From Aeromonas sobria (GTDB taxonomy: Bacteria > Pseudomonadota > Gammaproteobacteria > Enterobacterales > Aeromonadaceae): a DNA stretch of 64,000 bases. Both the position numbers and the translations under genes were made by a program. Below are positions 8,226 through 17,417 of this stretch, piece after piece (the first letter of the stretch is position 1; each line of letters starts with the position of its first letter). The notes under the pieces are model-generated. The model did not search any database. It had not been told where the DNA came from and saw only the letters and a list, made by a program, of their open reading frames with translations. The stretch covers positions 1-64,000 of the forward strand of contig NZ_CDBW01000039.1 in NCBI RefSeq assembly GCF_000820145.1, in the 5' to 3' direction.

Positions 8226-8965
8226 GCCATCGACAAGCAGCAGAGCGTTAAATAACACAGAGGCAAGTAGGGTCGATTAGCGAAGCGTAATCGGCCGCAC
8301 CGGTTATCCGGTCGCGAGCAGGCAAAAGAGAAAGGACGTAGGGTGCAATAAGCGAAGCGCATTGCACCGGCAGCCTCGCGGGGTCAATTACGGTGCAATT
8401 CACCTTGTTCATTGCACCCTACGGTTACCTCCTCTCACCCTAGCCCTCTCCCAAGGGGAGAGGGGACAAGTATCTGCCAACCTCGGGCCGTGGTGGTCAT
8501 GCCATCACCGGCAGTAATTCCAGCGCCCCCTTCTCCTACTCTTTGCCATAAACAAGGGGAGAAGGGTCGGGGATGAGGGGGAGCAAGCCATCACAGCGGA
8601 AGCCATCAACAAGCAGCAGCGCGTCAAATAACACCGAGGCCAGTAGGGTCGATTAGCGAAGCGTAATCGGCCGCACCGGTTATCCGGTCGCGAGCAAGCA
8701 AAAGAGAAAGGACGTAGGGTGCAATAAGCGAAGCGCATTGCACCGGCAACCTCACGGGGTCAATTACGGTGCAATTCACCTTGTTCATTGCACCCTACGG
8801 TTACCTCCCCTCACCCTAGCCCTCTCCCAAGGGGAGAGGGCACAAGTGCCTGCCAACCTGCAACCGTAGCTGTCTCGCCATTCCAAAATTGCTGCGATCT
8901 GCGCCCCCTTCTCCCACTCTTTGCCATAAACAAGGGGAGAAGGGCTGGGGATTAGCGGGAGCAAA
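8226..8965. repeat. 376-bp tandem direct repeat built of several palindromes
   Basis: Two near-identical copies (8226-8601 and 8602 to about 8965), offset by 376-378 bp, fill most of the 990-bp gene-free gap. Each copy carries, in order, a GATTA/TAATC palindrome, the GGTGCAAT/ATTGCACC element (8342-8368 in copy 1), a second GGTGCAAT/ATTGCACC hairpin (8392-8418), a CCCTCTCCC/GGGGAGAGGG hairpin, and a CCCCTTCTCC ... GGGGAGAAGGG hairpin. An inverted piece of the first palindrome follows near 9013-9030. There is no transposase and no convincing ORF. Confidence 0.85.
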
Positions 8966-9146
8966 AGAAGTAATTACCAGCCATATTGCGGCAACCGGCT
9001 CTCGCGAAAGTCTGATTACGCTTCGCTAATCAAACCTACGGCCCTGATATGCAAATAATGTTTAACCCGTCACATATTCAAACAAACAAAAATATTAAAA
9101 TTACACGATACCCCTTTAAATTCGAAAGTTGAAAACTGGTGTAAAT

Positions 9147-9968
9147 ATGTCCAATGAGAATAATGATGTTGAAAAAACCAAACAACTAATATCTACAGGC
9201 TCAGAAATAGCAGGTGCTGCAGTAGGCGGCGCTATTGGATTTTTTGCTGCAGGCCCAATAGGTGCTGCAGGAGCAGGGTCACTTGGTGTTGTTTTAGCTA
9301 AAGCAGGTGCAAAATTATTAGGGGATATTGCAGATCGTGTTATGTCTGATAGGGAAAAAATAAGAGTTGGAGCAACCGCAGCAATCGCTTTTGATAAGAT
9401 AAATAAAAATAATCAAGCAGGATTAAAACCAAGGGCAGATGAATTTTTCAGCTCAAACAATAGCGCCCGTAGCCAATCAGAAGAGATCCTTGAAGGAACA
9501 CTAAAAAAAGCTCGAGACGAGTACGAAGAGAAAAAATTAGAGTTTCTAGGAAATTTTTATGCAAACGTAGCTTATTCGTCGGGTGTCAGTGTAGATGAAG
9601 CCAATTATTATTTAAGACTTTTTGACACAATCACATATCGTCAACTTTGTATTGTCTGTCTCGCTTTCATGAAACCATACCATATTGACTTCCAAAACCT
9701 TAGAGATAACGATTATCGAACCTATAACAACAATATGCTAGCCACCAAGGCTATTTTACTTCAAGAAGTTTTTGAACTAGATAAGCTAGGGCTCGTTGGC
9801 TGCAGAACTAATGATGGTAATGGATACTCAGCTCTACTAGGATGGTCTGATATTGTTCCATCTAAGATGGAATTAACAGCATTAGGAGAGAGATTCCAGT
9901 CATTATTTATGGGGGGTGGGAAGTTAACACTGTTAGATATAGACGCAGTTGCTGTGCAGTTAAGATAA
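9147..9968 (+). CDS. AT-rich orphan protein with a glycine-zipper N-terminal segment
   Basis: 273 residues from ATG 9147 (an in-frame TTG at 9129 is weaker); family not recognised. Residues ~15-60 form a hydrophobic, Gly/Ala-rich stretch (AAVGGAIGFFAAGPIGAAG), a glycine-zipper pattern typical of membrane-inserting or self-associating helices. A charged helical part (KKARDEYEEKKLEFLGNFYANVAY) and a C-terminal domain follow. The gene is much poorer in GC than its neighbours and uses AT-ending codons, which points to horizontal gain. It sits alone between repeats and parC. A defence or toxin effector is possible, but nothing in the sequence proves it. Confidence 0.75.
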   Translation: MSNENNDVEKTKQLISTGSEIAGAAVGGAIGFFAAGPIGAAGAGSLGVVLAKAGAKLLGDIADRVMSDREKIRVGATAAIAFDKINKNNQAGLKPRADEFFSSNNSARSQSEEILEGTLKKARDEYEEKKLEFLGNFYANVAYSSGVSVDEANYYLRLFDTITYRQLCIVCLAFMKPYHIDFQNLRDNDYRTYNNNMLATKAILLQEVFELDKLGLVGCRTNDGNGYSALLGWSDIVPSKMELTALGERFQSLFMGGGKLTLLDIDAVAVQLR

Positions 9969-10000
9969 AGAATAGGTGTTATCTACAGCCCCTTTTAGAA

Positions 10001-10026
10001 GAAGGGCGATTTCGCGCCCTTCATTA
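10001..10026 (+). terminator. Hairpin between the orphan gene and parC
   Basis: GAAGGGCG (10001-10008) pairs with CGCCCTTC (10015-10022). ATTATTATT follows on the plus strand and an A/T-rich stretch lies on the other side, so it could serve both convergent genes. Confidence 0.6.
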
Positions 10027-10033
10027 TTATTAA

Positions 10034-12328
10034 TTACCCTTCCTGATTTTCCCCGGCCACCGGCTCGGCACCGGCTGCGGGTTCTATCTCGATGCGATCG
10101 ACGCGCTGCAAACCACGGGGCAGCTTGGCGCCTCGGCGGCCGCGCTCGCCGCGGTAGTAGTCGAGATCCGAGGGCTTGAGGGTCAGCTTACGCTTGCCGG
10201 CAAACAGGGTGACATATTGCCCCTGCGGGATAATGGCGGCCATCACCATAAACTCTTCCCGCGCTTTCACGCGAGCCGACGGAATGCTGATGAGCTTGTT
10301 CCCCTTGCCCTTGCCGAGTACCGGCAGGGTGTTGAGCGGGAACAGCAGCATGCGCCCTTCGTTGGAGATGGCCATGCAGAGATCGGTCTCTGGCGAGCCA
10401 ATCTTCTGGGGTGCCATCACCTGACCCCCTTCCGGCACGGTGAGCAGTGCCTTGCCGTTCTTGTTCTTGCCGATGAGATCGTCATAGGTGCAGACAAAGC
10501 CGTAACCGGCATCGCTCGCGATCAGATACGGCTCACCCTCATTGCCCATCACCAGATGGCGCACCTCTTCCCCCGCCCCCAGCGCAAAGCGGCCGGTGAG
10601 CGGTTCGCCCTGACTGCGGGCAGATGGCAAGGTGTGGGATTCGAGGGCGTAGGTTCGACCCAAAGTGGAGAGGAACACCGCCTGCTGGTTGCTGCGACCA
10701 CAGGCGTGGGCCAGATAATTATCCCCCGCCTTGTAGGAGAGGCCCGCCACATCCACATCATGGCCCTTGGCGGCGCGCACCCAACCTTTATCGGAGAGGA
10801 TGACGGTGACAGGCTCGCTCGGGGTCAGCTCTTTTTCAGTCAGGGCTACCGCGCTGGCGCGCTCCACCAGGGGGGTGCGGCGATCGTCGCCGTACTTCTC
10901 GGCATCCGCCAGCAGCTCTTTCTTGAGCAGGGTATTGAGGCGGCGCTCGGAGCCCAGGATCAGTTGCAGCTTGTCCCGTTCAATCGCCAGTTCATCCTGC
11001 TCGGCGCGCAGCTTGAACTCTTCGAGCTTGGCCAGATGGCGCAGTTTGATCTCGAGGATCGCTTCGGCCTGGGTCTCGCTGATATTGAAGCGCTCCACCA
11101 TCACCTTGCCCGGCTCATCCTCGGTGCGGATGATCTCGATCACCTCGTCGATATTGAGATAGGCCACCAGCAAGCCTTCGAGGATGTGCAGGCGAGCCAG
11201 CACCTTGTCGAGGCGATACTGCAAGCGACGACGTACTGTCTCACGGCGGAAGATGATCCACTCGGAGAGGATCATCTTGAGGGTCTTCACCTGCGGCCGG
11301 TTGTCGAGGCCGAGGATGTTGAGGTTGACCCGGTAGTTCTTCTCCAGATCCGTGGTGGCGAACAGGTGGGCCATCAGCCCCTCCACATCCACCCGGTTGG
11401 AGCGGGGGATGATCACCAGACGGGTCGGGTTCTCATGGTCCGATTCATCGCGCAGATCACTGACCATTGGCAGCTTTTTCGCCACCATCTGGGCGGCGAT
11501 CTGCTCCATGATCTTGGCGCCGGAGGCCTGATGGGGCAGCGCGGTGATGACGATGTCGCCATCCTCCTCGCTCCAGACCGCCCGCTGCTTGATGGAGCCC
11601 TTACCGGTCTCGTAGATTTTACGAATATCGCCCTGCGGGGTGATGATCTCGGCATTGGTCGGGTAGTCCGGCCCCTTGATGTGCGACATCAGCACGTCCA
11701 ACCCCGCATCGGGGTTGTCGAGCAGCTCGGCACAGGCGTAGGCCACTTCCCGCGCGTTGTGGGGCGGGATGTCGGTCGCCATCCCCACCGCGATACCGGT
11801 AATACCGTTGAGCAGGATATGGGGCAGGCGGGCAGGCAGCACTACCGGCTCTTTCATGGTGCCGTCAAAGTTCGGCGTCCACTCCACAGTGCCTTGGCCC
11901 AATTCCGAGAGCAGCAGCTCGGAGAAGCGCGACAGCCGCGCCTCGGTATAACGCATGGCGGCGAAGGATTTGGGATCGTCCGGCGCACCCCAGTTACCCT
12001 GACCGTCCACCAGCGGGTAGCGGTAGGAGAAGGGCTGAGCCATCAGCACCATGGCTTCATAACAGGCGCTGTCACCGTGGGGGTGGTACTTACCCAGCAC
12101 GTCACCCACGGTACGGGCGGACTTCTTGTGCTTGGAGAGGGCCGACAGCCCCAACTCGCTCATGGCGTAGATGATGCGCCGCTGCACCGGTTTGAGGCCA
12201 TCGCCAATATGCGGCAAGGCCCGATCCATGATGACGTACATGGAGTAGTTCAAGTAAGCCTGTTCGGTAAAGGTGCGCATTGGCTGGCGCTCTACCCCGT
12301 CCAGACTGAGCTCGATAGCATCACTCAT
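10034..12328 (-). CDS. parC: DNA topoisomerase IV subunit A
   Basis: 764 residues, close to full-length ParC, with near-identity to the enterobacterial consensus in the breakage-reunion domain (LKPVQRRIIYAMSELGL). The active-site tyrosine is Y127 in AAMRYTEARLS. The quinolone-resistance region reads HPHGDSACYEAM, with Ser87 and Glu91 at the positions of E. coli Ser80 and Glu84. Both are wild type, so no ParC target mutation is seen. The C-terminal half carries the beta-pinwheel blades. With ParE it decatenates daughter chromosomes. It lies 245 bp downstream of parE on the same strand, separated by repeats and hairpins, so it may have its own promoter. Confidence 0.97.
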   Translation of the reverse strand: MSDAIELSLDGVERQPMRTFTEQAYLNYSMYVIMDRALPHIGDGLKPVQRRIIYAMSELGLSALSKHKKSARTVGDVLGKYHPHGDSACYEAMVLMAQPFSYRYPLVDGQGNWGAPDDPKSFAAMRYTEARLSRFSELLLSELGQGTVEWTPNFDGTMKEPVVLPARLPHILLNGITGIAVGMATDIPPHNAREVAYACAELLDNPDAGLDVLMSHIKGPDYPTNAEIITPQGDIRKIYETGKGSIKQRAVWSEEDGDIVITALPHQASGAKIMEQIAAQMVAKKLPMVSDLRDESDHENPTRLVIIPRSNRVDVEGLMAHLFATTDLEKNYRVNLNILGLDNRPQVKTLKMILSEWIIFRRETVRRRLQYRLDKVLARLHILEGLLVAYLNIDEVIEIIRTEDEPGKVMVERFNISETQAEAILEIKLRHLAKLEEFKLRAEQDELAIERDKLQLILGSERRLNTLLKKELLADAEKYGDDRRTPLVERASAVALTEKELTPSEPVTVILSDKGWVRAAKGHDVDVAGLSYKAGDNYLAHACGRSNQQAVFLSTLGRTYALESHTLPSARSQGEPLTGRFALGAGEEVRHLVMGNEGEPYLIASDAGYGFVCTYDDLIGKNKNGKALLTVPEGGQVMAPQKIGSPETDLCMAISNEGRMLLFPLNTLPVLGKGKGNKLISIPSARVKAREEFMVMAAIIPQGQYVTLFAGKRKLTLKPSDLDYYRGERGRRGAKLPRGLQRVDRIEIEPAAGAEPVAGENQEG

Positions 12329-12443
12329 ATGTTTTTCTCTTGCTATGGTGCGCCCTCACAGGACGCGCCTGAAATGCAGGTCGGCAGGTGGCCGACTGTT
12401 TGAAAGCAGGGACTATGGTGTCACCTCTCCCCCTCATCCCCAG

Positions 12444-12535
12444 CCCTTCTCCCGCAAGGGGAGAAGGGGGCAGAACGGCGTGCTGCGGATAAAGGGCGGA
12501 TAACCTGCCAGCCACAGCTCCCCTGAACGGGGAGC
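12444..12535. repeat. Hairpin repeats between parE and parC
   Basis: CCCTTCTCCC (12444-12453) pairs with GGGAGAAGGG (12459-12468), the same module as in the 8-9 kb tandem. GCTCCCC (12517-12523) pairs with GGGGAGC (12529-12535). The second lies just after the parE stop on the minus strand and could act as an attenuator or processing site. No T run follows either. Confidence 0.65.
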
Positions 12536-12573
12536 AGATAGCCGTGGTTGCGGCCATCGGGTCACCACCTGCG

Positions 12574-14463
12574 CTAGATGATGGCAAGGTTGCCCTTCTC
12601 TTCCAGCCACTCACGGCGATCGCCGGAGCGTTTTTTGGCTAGCAGCATGTCCATCAGTTGCAGGGTCTCTTCCCCTTGCTCATCCATGGTGAGCTGCACC
12701 AGACGGCGGGTATTGGGATCCATGGTGGTTTCCCGCAGCTGTTTCGGGTTCATCTCACCCAGACCCTTGAATCGGGTCACCATCACCTTGCCTTTCTTCT
12801 TCTCTGCCTCGACCCGCTGCAGCACACCGTTCTTCTCGTCCTCGTCGAGGGCGTAGTAGACCTCTTTACCGATATCGATCCGGTAGAGCGGCGGCATGGC
12901 GACATAGACGTGGCCCTTGTTGACCAGGGTGCGGAAGTGCCTCACAAACAGGGCGCAGAGCAGGGTGGCGATGTGCAGACCGTCCGAGTCCGCATCCGCG
13001 AGGATGCACACCTTGCCGTAGCGCAAGCCGCTGAGATCTTCGGAGTCGGGATCGAGCCCGATGGCCACCGAAATATCGTGCACTTCCTGCGAGGCGAGCA
13101 CCTGACCGGCCTCCACTTCCCAGGTATTCAGGATCTTGCCGCGCAGGGGCATGATGGCCTGAAACTCGCGATCCCGCGCCTGCTTGGCACTGCCGCCCGC
13201 GGAGTCACCCTCCACCAGGAACAGTTCGCCCTGCATGGGGTCGGCACAGTTGCAGTCAGTCAGCTTGCCGGGCAGCGCCGGGCCTTGGGTAATCTTCTTG
13301 CGCACCACCGTCTTGGCGGCGCGCAGTCGGCGCTGGGCACTGCTGATGCAGATCTCGGCGATCTGCTCCGCCAGCTCGGTGTTGCTGTTCAAGTAAAGGC
13401 TGAAGGCATCCTTCACCACGCCGGAGACAAAAGCAGAACTCTGGCGTGACGAGAGCCGCTCCTTGGTCTGACCGGCAAACTGCGGATCCTGCATCTTGAC
13501 GGAGAGGATGTAGGCGCAGCGATCCCAGATATCTTCCGGGGTCAGCTTGACCCCGCGCGGCAACAGGTTGCGGAACTCGCAGAACTCGCGCATGGCGTCG
13601 AGCAGCCCCTGACGCAGACCGTTGACGTGAGTACCGCCCTGGGCAGTGGGGATCAGGTTGACATAGGATTCGGCGAGGCATTCGCCCCCTTCCGGCAGCC
13701 AGCAGAGTGCCCAGTCCACGGCGGACTGTTCGGTGCTGAAGGCGCCGATAAAGGGCTGCTCCGGCAGGCAGGTGAACTGCTTGACCGCATCGACCAGATA
13801 ATCCTTGAGGCCATCCTCGTAGCACCACTCCAGCTTGATGCCGGTGTTCTTGTCGAGGAACTTGATGGTGAGGCCGGGGCAGAGTACCGCCTTGGCCTTG
13901 AGCAGGTGCTCCAGCTTGGTGACCGAAAAGCGGGGCGAGTCGAAGTAGCTCGCCTGCGGCCAGAAGCGCACCCGGGTGCCGGTGTTGCGGCGGCCACAGG
14001 TGCCGGTAATGGTCAGCTCCTGCACCTTGTCGCCACGCTCGAAGGCGATGTCATAGACCTGACCGTCGCGACGCACCGTCACCTCGACCCGATCGGAAAG
14101 GGCGTTCACCACAGAGATGCCCACCCCGTGCAGACCGCCGGAAAACTGATAGTTCTTGTTGGAGAATTTGCCGCCCGCGTGCAGCTTGCAGAGGATCAGC
14201 TCCACACCGCACACCCCTTCCTCCGGGTGGATATCGACCGGCATGCCGCGGCCGTCATCGATCACCTCGAGGGACTGGTCTTCAAACAGGGTCACCTCCA
14301 GGGTACGAGCATGACCCGCCAGCGCCTCGTCGACGCTGTTATCGATGACCTCCTGACCGAGGTGATTGGGCCGGGTGGTGTCGGTATACATGCCGGGGCG
14401 ACGGCGCACCGGTTCAAGGCCATTGAGGACCTCAATGGCATCCGCATTGTATTGAGTAGACAT
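12574..14463 (-). CDS. parE: DNA topoisomerase IV subunit B
   Basis: 629 residues from ATG 14463 (MSTQYNADAIEVL), which matches the E. coli ParE start; the longer open frame adds 20 unrelated residues. GHKL ATPase motifs are present: NSVDEA, DDGRGMP and GGLHGVGISVVNALS. The TOPRIM region carries EGDSAGGSAKQARDR and DADSDGLH, the acidic metal cluster. The product supplies the ATPase and strand-capture parts of topoisomerase IV. It is the last gene of the nudF-yqiB-cpdA-yqiA-parE run, as in E. coli. Confidence 0.97.
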   Translation of the reverse strand: MSTQYNADAIEVLNGLEPVRRRPGMYTDTTRPNHLGQEVIDNSVDEALAGHARTLEVTLFEDQSLEVIDDGRGMPVDIHPEEGVCGVELILCKLHAGGKFSNKNYQFSGGLHGVGISVVNALSDRVEVTVRRDGQVYDIAFERGDKVQELTITGTCGRRNTGTRVRFWPQASYFDSPRFSVTKLEHLLKAKAVLCPGLTIKFLDKNTGIKLEWCYEDGLKDYLVDAVKQFTCLPEQPFIGAFSTEQSAVDWALCWLPEGGECLAESYVNLIPTAQGGTHVNGLRQGLLDAMREFCEFRNLLPRGVKLTPEDIWDRCAYILSVKMQDPQFAGQTKERLSSRQSSAFVSGVVKDAFSLYLNSNTELAEQIAEICISSAQRRLRAAKTVVRKKITQGPALPGKLTDCNCADPMQGELFLVEGDSAGGSAKQARDREFQAIMPLRGKILNTWEVEAGQVLASQEVHDISVAIGLDPDSEDLSGLRYGKVCILADADSDGLHIATLLCALFVRHFRTLVNKGHVYVAMPPLYRIDIGKEVYYALDEDEKNGVLQRVEAEKKKGKVMVTRFKGLGEMNPKQLRETTMDPNTRRLVQLTMDEQGEETLQLMDMLLAKKRSGDRREWLEEKGNLAII

Positions 14464-14580
14464 GGAGGGCCTTGCGAATTGACGTTTGGAGGGAATCTTA
14501 ACTGCTAGGCGGGAGCAGAACAAACTCCCCGCGCCGAAAGCTTGATCTGGAGAGGGACAGCACGAGGCTGCCCCGCATTG

Positions 14581-15168
14581 CTACAACCCCAGAAAGCGGA
14601 TGATCTGGGCGGGATAGCGCTCAAACGCCACAAAGGCGTGGTTGCCACCGCACTCCAGCGACAGGCGAGCGAAGCGATACTCTTCCAGCGCCTTGCGATA
14701 GTCGAGCACTTCATCGTCCTGCTGTTGCAGGATCCAGAGCCGCTCGGGGGCCGTTACCGGCACCGCCAACCCACGCAGCTCATCGATGTGCGCTGGCAGC
14801 AGCTGGTACTGCTCGTTGGTATAGGGGTTGGTCTGGGGGCCAATATAGTCGCACAGCAACTCATGAGGGCGTACAGCCGGATTGATCAGCGCGGCGCGGC
14901 AACCGTATTGCTCGCTGATCCGGGTTGCCATAAAGCCGCCGAGGGAGCTGCCCACGGCACCGAGCTTGAACCCGCGACCATAACGGGCGGCAAGATCAGC
15001 GAGGGTCTGCTCGATAGCCGCCCAGGCCGCCGCAGGGGTATTGGGCTGGGCCGGGATGATCACCTCGATGTCAGGCCGGTTGGCTGCCACCCAAGCCGCC
15101 ATCTGCTGCGCCTTGGCGGAGCCCGGAGAGGAGTTGAACCCATGCAGATAAAGGAGAACCGACTTCAT
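14581..15168 (-). CDS. yqiA: YqiA-like esterase (alpha/beta hydrolase)
   Basis: 195 residues from ATG 15168 (MKSVLLYLHGFNSSPGS). The oxyanion region LHGFNSS and the nucleophile elbow GSSLGG, with Ser75 central, are clear. Acid and base are likely in QQQDDEVLDY and GGNHAF near the C-terminus. In E. coli YqiA hydrolyses acyl-CoA and short ester substrates in vitro; the physiological role is unsettled. It sits 10 nt after cpdA and before parE in the conserved operon. Confidence 0.9.
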   Translation of the reverse strand: MKSVLLYLHGFNSSPGSAKAQQMAAWVAANRPDIEVIIPAQPNTPAAAWAAIEQTLADLAARYGRGFKLGAVGSSLGGFMATRISEQYGCRAALINPAVRPHELLCDYIGPQTNPYTNEQYQLLPAHIDELRGLAVPVTAPERLWILQQQDDEVLDYRKALEEYRFARLSLECGGNHAFVAFERYPAQIIRFLGL

Positions 15169-15178
15169 GCAATCCTCC

Positions 15179-16003
15179 TCAATAACCGGTGGCGTTGGGG
15201 TCGGGCACAAACTGCCCCACCGGCAGACGCCACACCTCGCTGGCCACCCGCCCATCCGGATAGAGGGTGAGATAGCGCCAACCCGGGCCCGACTCGTCCA
15301 GCGCAAAGCCATCGCAGAGGGGCTTGAACTGGATGCAGGTGGAGGGACTGGCAATCAGCCGCACCCCGTGGTGCACCTCGTCAAACTCCTGATGGACGTG
15401 GCCGAACAGGATGGTTTTTTGCTGCGGGTGACGGGCCAGCACGGCAAACAGGTCATCGGCATTCTTGAGATTGTGCTGATCCAGCCAGGCGCAGCCCACC
15501 GGCACCGCCTGATGGTGCAGGGTGATAAGGGCATGGCGATCGGGATATTGGCGCAGTGCGCGGTCGAGGGCCGCCAGCTGGTGATCACCGAGCACGCCGT
15601 GGGGTTTGCCGCGCACCTGGGTATCGAGCAGGATCACCTGCCAGTGATCCCCCACCAGCTGCTTGGCTTCGCTGATCCCGGCGGCATGGAGGTATTCGGT
15701 CATCAGCGGGCTGTCGTCGTGGTTGCCGGGCAACCAGTAGATAGGGCGGCTAAGGGGCGCCATCATGGAAGCAAAACGCTGATAGGATTCCGGACTGTGA
15801 TCCTGCGACAGATCGCCGGTAGCCAGGATCACGTCATAAGGATGCGGGTTGGCTTGCACCTGTTCCAGCACGGCGGCCAGACTCTCTGCGGTGCGCACAG
15901 CCAATAGCCGTCCCTCTTGACTGGCAAAGAGGTGGGTATCGGTAATTTGCAACAGGCGCAGACTACCGTCCTGCGCCTGGGGGAGATCTGTTTCCAAAAT
16001 CAC
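15179..16003 (-). CDS. cpdA: 3',5'-cyclic-AMP phosphodiesterase
   Basis: 274 residues from GTG 16003. This start gives the same 26-residue lead to ITDTHLF as E. coli CpdA (275 aa) and clears the yqiB stop; an in-frame ATG at 16051 would overlap yqiB by 32 nt. Calcineurin-type metal motifs are present: ITDTHLF, ATGDLSQD, LPGNHDD, LHHQAVPVG and FGHVHQE. It hydrolyses cAMP to AMP in the cytoplasm and so tunes CRP-dependent genes, such as the mannitol operon in this same window. Confidence 0.93.
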   Translation of the reverse strand: MILETDLPQAQDGSLRLLQITDTHLFASQEGRLLAVRTAESLAAVLEQVQANPHPYDVILATGDLSQDHSPESYQRFASMMAPLSRPIYWLPGNHDDSPLMTEYLHAAGISEAKQLVGDHWQVILLDTQVRGKPHGVLGDHQLAALDRALRQYPDRHALITLHHQAVPVGCAWLDQHNLKNADDLFAVLARHPQQKTILFGHVHQEFDEVHHGVRLIASPSTCIQFKPLCDGFALDESGPGWRYLTLYPDGRVASEVWRLPVGQFVPDPNATGY

Positions 16004-16019
16004 GCTTCTTGTTATTTGT

Positions 16020-16469
16020 TCAACTGGAGATATTGATCGGGCTGGTACCATGTCTGAGACAAAATTTTAGCCATTCGGCCAGAAACAGATTTACCTGCTC
16101 CTTTTCATCCCGCTGGTGCATCTTTTTATTGGGATAATCATAACTTGGTTGCAAGCGGGAAATCTGTTGCGCTGCACACACTTCCGCCATCCGCACGTCA
16201 TGATACAAACGAATCTCGATTTGAGCCTGCAGGTATTCGGGCAATTCGGGATTGTGCTGGCTCAGGATCACCTGACTGGTGAAACGGCTGTCACCACTGA
16301 TGGTGAGCTCAAATTGCAAATCGTTACCGACCCGATAGCGGCGCACCGCGCCCACCACCCCTTCCGGGGGTAGCAACTTCATCAAGGCCATATAATTAAC
16401 CTCGCAAGTACGTTGCAAGGCCATCAAATCTGGCACATGACGCTTGCGCTGTTGCAGGGTCAGCGCCAT
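16020..16469 (-). CDS. yqiB: YqiB-family protein (DUF1249)
   Basis: 149 residues from ATG 16469, one base after the nudF stop. The family signature IEIRLYHDVRMAEVCAAQQ, then YDYPNKKMHQRDEKEQ, matches the E. coli YqiB pattern (about 140 aa). The function is not established. Conserved linkage between nudF and cpdA points to a shared nucleotide or membrane-related theme, but this is context only. It is soluble, with no signal peptide. Confidence 0.9.
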   Translation of the reverse strand: MALTLQQRKRHVPDLMALQRTCEVNYMALMKLLPPEGVVGAVRRYRVGNDLQFELTISGDSRFTSQVILSQHNPELPEYLQAQIEIRLYHDVRMAEVCAAQQISRLQPSYDYPNKKMHQRDEKEQVNLFLAEWLKFCLRHGTSPINISS

Positions 16470-16470
16470 C

Positions 16471-17112
16471 TTAGCGATCTGCCAGCCAGCGGGCTCGTAG
16501 CTCGCCATGGTTAAGGGCCAGCCACTGCAGGGCAATGACCGAGGCGGCGTTGTCGATGCGCCCCTCTTTGAGCCAGGCATAGGCCTGCTCGCGACTCACA
16601 ACATGCACCCGGATATCTTCCCCCTCGTCCGCCAGACCGTGCAGCCCCTCAGCCTTGCTGGCATCCACCTCGCCCACATAGACCTCGATCCGCTCGGTGC
16701 TGCCGCCAGGGCTCACCAGATAGCTGATGGCGTGCTCGCAGCGGGCGACCTCGATCCCCGCCTCTTCCACCGCTTCCCGCCGCACCACCGCCTCGGCAGT
16801 TTCACCTTCGTCGATAATGCCGGCTACCAGCTCCAGCAGCCAGGGGGTCGGGCAGGTCTCCATAGCGCCGATCCGGAACTGCTCCACCAGCACTATCTGA
16901 TCGCGCACCGGATCATAAGGCAGCAGCGCCGCAGCATGGCCGCGCTCGAACAGCTCGCGCACAATGGGCTCATTCCAGCCACCGGCAAATAACCTGTGCT
17001 GTAGCCGATAGACGTTCACCTTGAAGAAGCCGTTATATCCAGCTGATTTTTCGATGATTTTTACATCATTGGTGGCGTAGTGACGATCTTGTGGCAAGGG
17101 TTGCTGCGACAT
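16471..17112 (-). CDS. nudF: ADP-ribose pyrophosphatase (Nudix hydrolase)
   Basis: 213 residues. The Nudix box spans residues 98-120 and fits GX5EX7REUXEEXGU exactly, with E104, R112, E113, E116 and E117 in place for metal binding. A proline follows about 16 residues after the box, in the SPGGSTERIEVY segment characteristic of ADP-ribose pyrophosphatases. It cleaves ADP-ribose to AMP and ribose 5-phosphate. It is the first gene of its operon and diverges from tolC, so the 305-bp gap must hold both promoters. Confidence 0.95.
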   Translation of the reverse strand: MSQQPLPQDRHYATNDVKIIEKSAGYNGFFKVNVYRLQHRLFAGGWNEPIVRELFERGHAAALLPYDPVRDQIVLVEQFRIGAMETCPTPWLLELVAGIIDEGETAEAVVRREAVEEAGIEVARCEHAISYLVSPGGSTERIEVYVGEVDASKAEGLHGLADEGEDIRVHVVSREQAYAWLKEGRIDNAASVIALQWLALNHGELRARWLADR

Positions 17113-17167
17113 CCGGGACTCCCGTCAGCTTGACTTGTATCAGTTTGACCATAAAATCCGAGAAACA

Positions 17168-17185
17168 TGAATGAACGTTCATTCA
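17168..17185. promoter_or_regulatory. Perfect 18-bp palindrome in the nudF-tolC divergent region
   Basis: TGAATGAACGTTCATTCA is its own reverse complement and sits 56 bp before nudF and about 230 bp before tolC. The form is typical of TetR-family operators. No TetR gene lies in the window, so the regulator would act in trans. The rest of the gap (17113-17417) shows no gene. Confidence 0.6.
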
Positions 17186-17417
17186 CTCGGTATGCCATGG
17201 TAATGAGGGGTGGATTTTAGCAGCCACAGACCATTTGGCTAGGCGCGTGGGGAGAAAACTGCTTCCAGTTCTTGACGTTCCCGTTACCGGACCCGAGACT
17301 CTTCGCATTAAAATTTGCTTATAGTAGAGTGATTAAGCTGCAATTAAGCTTGGTCGGTGACAATATTTACCCTCTCCAGCAACCCGTTTGGATTACTACA
17401 CAAGGTTAAATCGATCT

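Noticed and set aside
8226..8965. CRISPR array
   Set aside because: Only two copies of a 376-bp unit with internal palindromes; no short repeats with unique spacers and no cas genes.
8226..9030. Insertion sequence or MITE with terminal inverted repeats
   Set aside because: No transposase, no matching outer ends and no target-site duplication could be seen.
10034..12328. Quinolone-resistance mutation in ParC
   Set aside because: Ser87 and Glu91 (E. coli Ser80 and Glu84 positions) are both wild type.
10217..12403. 728-codon open frame on the plus strand opposite parC
   Set aside because: It is the antisense shadow of a GC-rich, highly conserved gene; the translation is low-complexity and has no recognisable domain or ribosome site.
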